A stretch of DNA of 48,733 nt from Streptomyces viridochromogenes DSM 40736 (lineage in GTDB: Bacteria > Actinomycetota > Actinomycetes > Streptomycetales > Streptomycetaceae), in contig NZ_GG657757.1 in the NCBI RefSeq assembly GCF_000158955.1, positions 1,681,559 to 1,730,291 of the forward strand. The letters run 5' to 3'. Under the pieces are notes generated by a model that saw nothing but the letters and a program-made list of their open reading frames with translations, did no database searches and had not been told where the DNA came from. The position numbers and the translations under genes were made by a program. Shown piece after piece: positions 43,860 through 48,733 of this stretch (the first letter of the stretch is position 1; each line of letters begins with the position of its first letter).

Positions 43860-45626
43860 TTACAGGTACTGACCGGTGTTCGCCACCGTGTCGATGGAGC
43901 GTCCGGTGTCCGCGCCCTGCTTTCCGGTGATGAGCGTACGGATGTACACGATCCGCTCGCCCTTCTTTCCGGAGATCCGGGCCCAGTCGTCCGGGTTGGT
44001 GGTGTTCGGCAGGTCCTCGTTCTCCTTGAACTCGTCCACGCAGGCCTGGAGGAGGTGGGAGACGCGCAGACCCTTCTGGTTCTTCTCGAGGAAGTCCTTG
44101 ATCGCCATCTTCTTGGCCCGGCCCACGATGTTCTCGATCATGGCGCCGGAGTTGAAGTCCTTGAAGTAGAGGACTTCCTTGTCACCGTTGGCGTAGGTGA
44201 CCTCCAGGAAGCGGTTCTCCTCGGACTCGGCGTACATCTGTTCCACGGCCGTCTGGATCATGCTCTGGACCGTGGAGGCCTTGGAGTCGCCGTGCTCGGC
44301 GAGGTCGTCGCCGTGGAGCGGGAGGCGCTCGGTGAGGTACTTGCCGAAGATGTCCTTGGCCGCCTCGGCGTCCGGACGCTCGATCTTGATCTTCACGTCC
44401 AGCCGGCCGGGCCGCAGGATGGCCGGGTCGATCATGTCCTCACGGTTGGAGGCACCGATCACGACCACGTTCTGCAGGCCCTCCACACCGTCGATCTCGG
44501 CGAGCAGCTGCGGGACGATGGTGTTCTCCACGTCCGAGCTGACACCGGAGCCACGGGTGCGGAAGAGGGACTCCATCTCGTCGAAGAAGACGATGACGGG
44601 GGTGCCCTCGCTGGCCTTCTCACGGGCCCGCTGGAAGACGAGGCGGATCTGCCGCTCCGTCTCACCGACGTACTTGTTCAGCAGCTCCGGGCCCTTGATG
44701 TTGAGGAAGAAGCTCTTGCCGGCGGCCTGGCCGGTCACCTCGGCGACCTTCTTGGCCAGCGAATTGGCCACGGCCTTGGCGATGAGGGTCTTACCGCATC
44801 CGGGGGGCCCGTACAGCAGGACACCCTTCGGCGGCCGCAGTTCGTGCTCCTTGAACAGGTCCGGGTAGAGATACGGGAGCTCCACGGCGTCCCGGATGGC
44901 CTCGATCTGGCCGCCGAGGCCGCCGATCTGCTCGTAGCCGATGTCGGGGACCTCTTCGAGGACGAGCTCCTCGACCTCGCTCTTCGGCACGACCTCGTAG
45001 ACGTATCCGGAGCGGGGCTCCAGGAGCAGGGCGTCGCCGGGGCGGATGGTGACGTCCAGCAGCGGCTCGGCGAGCCGCACCACCCGCTCCTCGTCGGTGT
45101 GCCCGAGCACCAGGGCCCGCTCGCCGTCCTCGAGGACCTCCTTGAGGGTGACGATGTCTCCGACGCTCTCGTACTCCATGGCCTCGACCACGTTGAGAGC
45201 TTCGTTGAGCATCACTTCCTGGCCGCGCCGGAGCTCTTCGAGCTCGACGCTGGGGCTGACGTTCACTCTGAGCTTGCGGCCGCCGGTGAAGATGTCGGCG
45301 GTGCCGTCCTCGTTCGCCTGCAGGAACACTCCGAAGCCGGCCGGCGGCTGCGCGAGCCGGTCGACCTCCTCCTTGAGGGCCACGATCTGGTCACGGGCCT
45401 CACGGAGCGTGTTGGCGAGTCGCTCGTTCTGTGCGGACACGCCGGCCAGATTGGTCTGCAGCTCGACGATCCGCTCTTCGAGAATCCTCGTGTGTCGCGG
45501 AGAGTCGGCGAGCTTGCGTCGCAGGACGGCGATCTCCTGCTCAAGGTAGGCGATCTGCCCGGCCGGGTCGTCGGACCCGCGTCCCGGGCGGATGCCGCGG
45601 TTCATGTCGTCGTCGTGGGCTGCCAC
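43860..45626 (-). CDS. arc: Proteasome-associated AAA+ ATPase ARC (Mpa)
   Basis: A 588-residue ATPase. An N-terminal coiled coil (about 25-85, [20 protein letters not shown]) is followed by tandem OB folds and one AAA+ domain with Walker A GPPGCGKT, Walker [11 protein letters not shown] and the sensor/arginine-finger region [19 protein letters not shown]. The C-terminal TGQYL is the docking motif that opens the 20S gate. The GTG at 45626 has GGAGG 8 bases upstream. It binds Pup through the coiled coil and unfolds substrates for PrcBA. Confidence 0.97.
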   Translation of the reverse strand: MAAHDDDMNRGIRPGRGSDDPAGQIAYLEQEIAVLRRKLADSPRHTRILEERIVELQTNLAGVSAQNERLANTLREARDQIVALKEEVDRLAQPPAGFGVFLQANEDGTADIFTGGRKLRVNVSPSVELEELRRGQEVMLNEALNVVEAMEYESVGDIVTLKEVLEDGERALVLGHTDEERVVRLAEPLLDVTIRPGDALLLEPRSGYVYEVVPKSEVEELVLEEVPDIGYEQIGGLGGQIEAIRDAVELPYLYPDLFKEHELRPPKGVLLYGPPGCGKTLIAKAVANSLAKKVAEVTGQAAGKSFFLNIKGPELLNKYVGETERQIRLVFQRAREKASEGTPVIVFFDEMESLFRTRGSGVSSDVENTIVPQLLAEIDGVEGLQNVVVIGASNREDMIDPAILRPGRLDVKIKIERPDAEAAKDIFGKYLTERLPLHGDDLAEHGDSKASTVQSMIQTAVEQMYAESEENRFLEVTYANGDKEVLYFKDFNSGAMIENIVGRAKKMAIKDFLEKNQKGLRVSHLLQACVDEFKENEDLPNTTNPDDWARISGKKGERIVYIRTLITGKQGADTGRSIDTVANTGQYL

Positions 45627-45872
45627 GGTCCTCACCTCCTCCAAGGGGAGCTGGACGCTTCCAGACCCTACCTGGGCGGGTGTCGATTGAAACCCCTAGA
45701 TCACAAAGACGGTCGGGGTGTGTCCGATCTTCACCCTTGCGCTCTCCCTCACGCCAGGGGAATACCCAGCGAACATGATTGGAACCCAGCCGGAGGTAGG
45801 GTCGAAGTGTTCAACACCCGTCAGAGCTGGCCGGATTCCCGACATGGCTCGACGCATGAAACGGCAGGAGAC
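45627..45872. promoter_or_regulatory. Divergent region between arc and ferredoxin genes
   Basis: A 246-base spacer that must contain the promoters of both genes. It is less GC-rich near 45690-45800. No operator or RNA structure was recognised. Confidence 0.4.
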
Positions 45873-46178
45873 ATGAGCGTGCAGCAGGAGGCCGGAGTCG
45901 AGGGCGAGGCGCTGGAGGTCTGGATCGACCAGGACCTCTGTACCGGTGACGGCATCTGCGCCCAGTACGCGCCCGAGGTGTTCGAGCTGGACATCGACGG
46001 TCTGGCCTATGTGAAGAGCGCCGACGACGAGTTGCTCCAGGACAAGGGCGCGACAACGCCCGTTCCGCTGCCGCTCCTCACGGACGTGGTCGACTCCGCG
46101 AAGGAGTGTCCGGGCGAGTGCATCCACGTGCGTCGCGTTTCGGACAGGGCCGAGGTCTACGGACCGGACGCGGAGTGA
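45873..46178 (+). CDS. 3Fe-4S ferredoxin
   Basis: A ferredoxin of about 101 residues. The cluster ligands are DLCTGDGICAQYAPEVFELD (C-x5-C; the middle Cys of a 4Fe site is replaced) and ECPGECI, the pattern of actinobacterial 3Fe-4S electron carriers for P450s. AGGAG lies only 2 bases before the ATG at 45873 but 8 before the GTG at 45879, so the shorter start is possible. It is not next to a P450; the conservon P450 is 23 kb away. Confidence 0.88.
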   Translation: MSVQQEAGVEGEALEVWIDQDLCTGDGICAQYAPEVFELDIDGLAYVKSADDELLQDKGATTPVPLPLLTDVVDSAKECPGECIHVRRVSDRAEVYGPDAE

Positions 46179-46238
46179 CCAGTTCTCCACGTTGCGTCAC
46201 TACTGTCTGATATCTCACACACCGCAGCCGCACGGCCT

Positions 46239-46816
46239 TCACACGCTGCGCGCCCCGGACGGCGTCGAGCGGACGAACGCGCCGTCCTGCCAACGCCATT
46301 TCACGTCGCTCTTCACGTCGGGGCAGCAACGCGGCACGTCGGCCGACGAGTAGCCGAGGAGCGTGGCCCTGACGGCCCCGTCCCGCACGGCGAAGTCACT
46401 CACGTTGGTGCGCTTGCGGGGGTCGAGCAGGGTGGCCACCACACGCGGCTTGCCGGTGTCGCCGTCCCGGGTGAGGACGTACACGCCGTCGGGCGGGGTG
46501 CCCATCGGGGAGTCGCAGTGGACCACGGCCACGGTCTCCGGGCTGCCGTCGCCGTCGAGGTCTCCGGATGCCTTCTTCTTCACCACGGCCTGCACCGGGC
46601 CGCACTCGATCGGGAACGTCGCCGCGGCCGGGTCGGGCGGAGCGAAGTGCGCCGGAGCGCTTTTGGTCCGGGGGCTTGCCGCCTGGGCCGCCGTCGCGGC
46701 GTCCGGCTGCAGGAACGAGGAGAAGGCGACGACGCCGGCGACGGCCGTCGCGGTGGCGAGCCAGTGGATCGGTCGGGTGTGGGTGTGGGCGAGCTCCGGG
46801 ACGGCGGAAGGCTGCA

Positions 46817-46817
<1 letters not shown>
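46239..46817 (-). CDS. Secreted or membrane-anchored protein of unknown function
   Basis: A 192-residue product with one N-terminal hydrophobic segment (WLATATAVAGVVAFSSFLQP) that may be a signal or anchor. The exported domain contains GDLDGDGSPETVAVVHCDSP, resembling an FG-GAP/VCBS calcium-loop repeat, plus a DVPRCCPDV cysteine pair. No enzyme family was recognised. The GTG at 46817 has AGGAG 9 bases upstream. Its start shares a base with the chance stop of the truncated trmI frame. Confidence 0.75.
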
Positions 46818-47494
<677 letters not shown>

Positions 47495-47558
47495 CTACCG
47501 GCGTTTACGGCGGCCGCCGACCACTCCTGCGCGTGAGGGCTTCCCGGCAGACCCGTGC

Positions 47559-48733
47559 TCACTGGGGCCGCGCCATCGCCTTGACGAAGGCCCGCTCGAC
47601 GTCGGCCGCCGACAGTACTCCGTAGATCTCACCGGTCTCCTCCACCACCAGGTACTCGGTGGCGGGAGTGGCACGCAGGGCGTCGAGGAGTTCCTCGCCC
47701 GACAGCTCCGCGGAGACGCGCATGCCGTCGGTGAGTTCCTGGGCGAGGCCGCTGACGGCCACCCAGGGGCGGCGGTGCTCGGGTACGCCGACGATGGCGG
47801 CCTCGCGGACGAGGGAGAGGGGGTGGCCGTCGGCGTCGACGACGACCAGGGCGCGGGCTCCGGCGGCGTTGGCGCGGCGCAGGGCCTCCGAGAGGGGGGT
47901 GTCGCTCTCGACGGGGACCGCGCGGCGGGTGAGCGCGCGGGCGCGCAGTTCGGGGAGGTGCTCACGCAGGCGGGCCATGCGCAGGCTGTTGCCGGCGCCG
48001 GTCCAGATGATCGCGGCGAGGATGGCGGCGAGCAGGGCGTCCAGGACGGTGTCCATGCCGACGTTGTCCACGGCGTCGGTGCCGAGCGCGCCGGACTGGG
48101 TCAGCAGGGGCAGGCCGATCAGGACGGAGACGGCGAGGGCGCGGCCGACCCAGGCGGCGGCGACGGTGCCGCTCATCGGCTTGCCGGTGAGCTTCCAGAC
48201 GACGGCGCGGAGCATGCGGCCGCCGTCCAGGGGCAGGCCGGGCAGGAGGTTGAACGCGGCCACGATGAGGTTGGAGATCATCAGGCCGGCGAGCAGGACG
48301 CCGGGGACGGTGCCGGGTTCCACGATCTGCAGGGCGGCGTAGAAGACGCCGGCCAGGACGAGGGAGAGCAGCGGGCCGACGAAGGCGAGCACGAACTCCC
48401 GGCCGGGGGTCTCGGCCTCCTTCTCGATCTCGGAGACGCCGCCGAAGAACTGGAGCTGGATGCGGCGGACCGGGAGCTTGAAGCGGAGGGCGGCGACCGT
48501 GTGGGCCAGCTCGTGGACGAGGACGGAGGCGTAGAAGGCGACCGCGAAGAACAGGGAGACCAGGTAGCGGGCGGCGCCGAGCTCGGGCAGCACACGCTCC
48601 AGCTGCCCGCCGAACACCCAGGTGATCAGCGCGGCGACGAGGAACCAGCTGGGCGCGACGTAGACGGGAACGCCGAAGGGCCGCCCCATGAGCAGTCCGC
48701 CACGCGGCTCGGGGCGCTGGGGGGCGGGCCCCT
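47559..48733 (-). CDS. M50 site-2 protease-like metalloprotease with CBS domains, 5' end beyond the window
   Basis: At least 390 residues, open to the right edge. A usable ATG lies at 48689, but the frame continues upstream to the edge without a stop (GLLMGRPFGVPVYVAPSW), so the true start is probably outside. The zinc motif HELAH and the second site LLPGLPLDGGRML mark the site-2 protease family. Several helices are followed by two C-terminal CBS repeats (ARALVVVDADGHPLSLV, TEYLVVEETGEIYGVLS). It should cleave membrane-embedded substrates, probably anti-sigma factors. It lies 73 bases upstream of trmI, on the same strand. Confidence 0.9.
   Translation of the reverse strand, partial: GPAPQRPEPRGGLLMGRPFGVPVYVAPSWFLVAALITWVFGGQLERVLPELGAARYLVSLFFAVAFYASVLVHELAHTVAALRFKLPVRRIQLQFFGGVSEIEKEAETPGREFVLAFVGPLLSLVLAGVFYAALQIVEPGTVPGVLLAGLMISNLIVAAFNLLPGLPLDGGRMLRAVVWKLTGKPMSGTVAAAWVGRALAVSVLIGLPLLTQSGALGTDAVDNVGMDTVLDALLAAILAAIIWTGAGNSLRMARLREHLPELRARALTRRAVPVESDTPLSEALRRANAAGARALVVVDADGHPLSLVREAAIVGVPEHRRPWVAVSGLAQELTDGMRVSAELSGEELLDALRATPATEYLVVEETGEIYGVLSAADVERAFVKAMARPQ

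Noticed and set aside
42180..45872. Very long rightward open frame antisense to dop and arc, continuous with the ferredoxin frame
   Set aside because: Its sequence has no domain before the ferredoxin. High GC makes antisense frames stay open; dop and arc on the other strand are unmistakable.
45879..46178. Treating the ferredoxin as the redox partner of the conservon P450
   Set aside because: They are 23 kb apart with many unrelated genes between; only biochemical testing could support it.

Overview
The window is chromosomal DNA from a Streptomyces-type actinomycete. The supporting signs are very high GC with strong G/C at third codon positions, many GTG starts, GTGA/ATGA stop-start overlaps, a complete Pup-proteasome locus, a conservon (roadblock/DUF742/GTPase/P450) operon and Streptomyces-style dispersed intergenic repeats. 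From memory, gene order follows the S. coelicolor stretch around SCO1610-SCO1652; this could not be checked here.

Layout, left to right. 1-3011: the 5' part of a leftward gene cut by the left edge, a fold-III PLP enzyme and a DUF2510 membrane protein. 3067-9748: two divergent arms of an amine-catabolism locus. The leftward arm holds a glutamine-synthetase-like gamma-glutamyl ligase (GlnA4 type), an aldehyde dehydrogenase and an SDR; the rightward arm holds a FadR-type GntR regulator, an APC permease and a class I glutamine-amidotransferase-like hydrolase. Together they can import an amine or amino alcohol, gamma-glutamylate it, oxidise it and release glutamate. 9877-13238: a LysR regulator divergent from a TDT transporter, and an XRE-cupin regulator coupled to a cobalamin/metallophore-binding-like protein. 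13581-17283: a glycine-betaine-type ABC transporter whose permease carries two tandem substrate-binding domains. 17452-20985: a 5'-3' exonuclease, an iron-box-controlled siderophore-interacting protein, a GNAT acetyltransferase and an RluA-type pseudouridine synthase. 20979-25592: the rar/cvn9 conservon, with a P450 that lacks the ExxR motif. 25936-31842: a Ski2-like helicase, a diacylglycerol-kinase-like gene, tatC, tatA and two small genes. 31900-45626: the proteasome region (pafC, pafB, two FKBPs, pafA, an MFS transporter, a divergent LacI regulator, prcA, prcB, pup, dop, arc). 45873-48733: a 3Fe-4S ferredoxin, a secreted protein, a truncated trmI and an M50 site-2 protease running off the right edge.

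The proteasome genes form one functional unit. Dop deamidates Pup's C-terminal Gln, PafA ligates Pup to lysines, the ARC ATPase unfolds the pupylated protein, and PrcA/PrcB degrade it. PafB/PafC are WYL-type regulators of the linked stress response.

The most notable anomaly is coding integrity. Four genes (SDR, TDT transporter, rarA, diacylglycerol kinase) carry five disruptions, each explained by one surplus base in or beside a short repetitive or homopolymer run. A sixth damaged gene (trmI) has lost its 3' half. The uniform +1 pattern suggests base-calling error at least as much as biological decay. I found no rRNA, tRNA, CRISPR array, prophage or insertion sequence. I found no clearly new system; the best leads are the tandem-SBD transporter, the EQSLW P450 conservon, the coupled XRE-cupin/BtuF-like pair and the nested inverted repeats between lacI and prcA.
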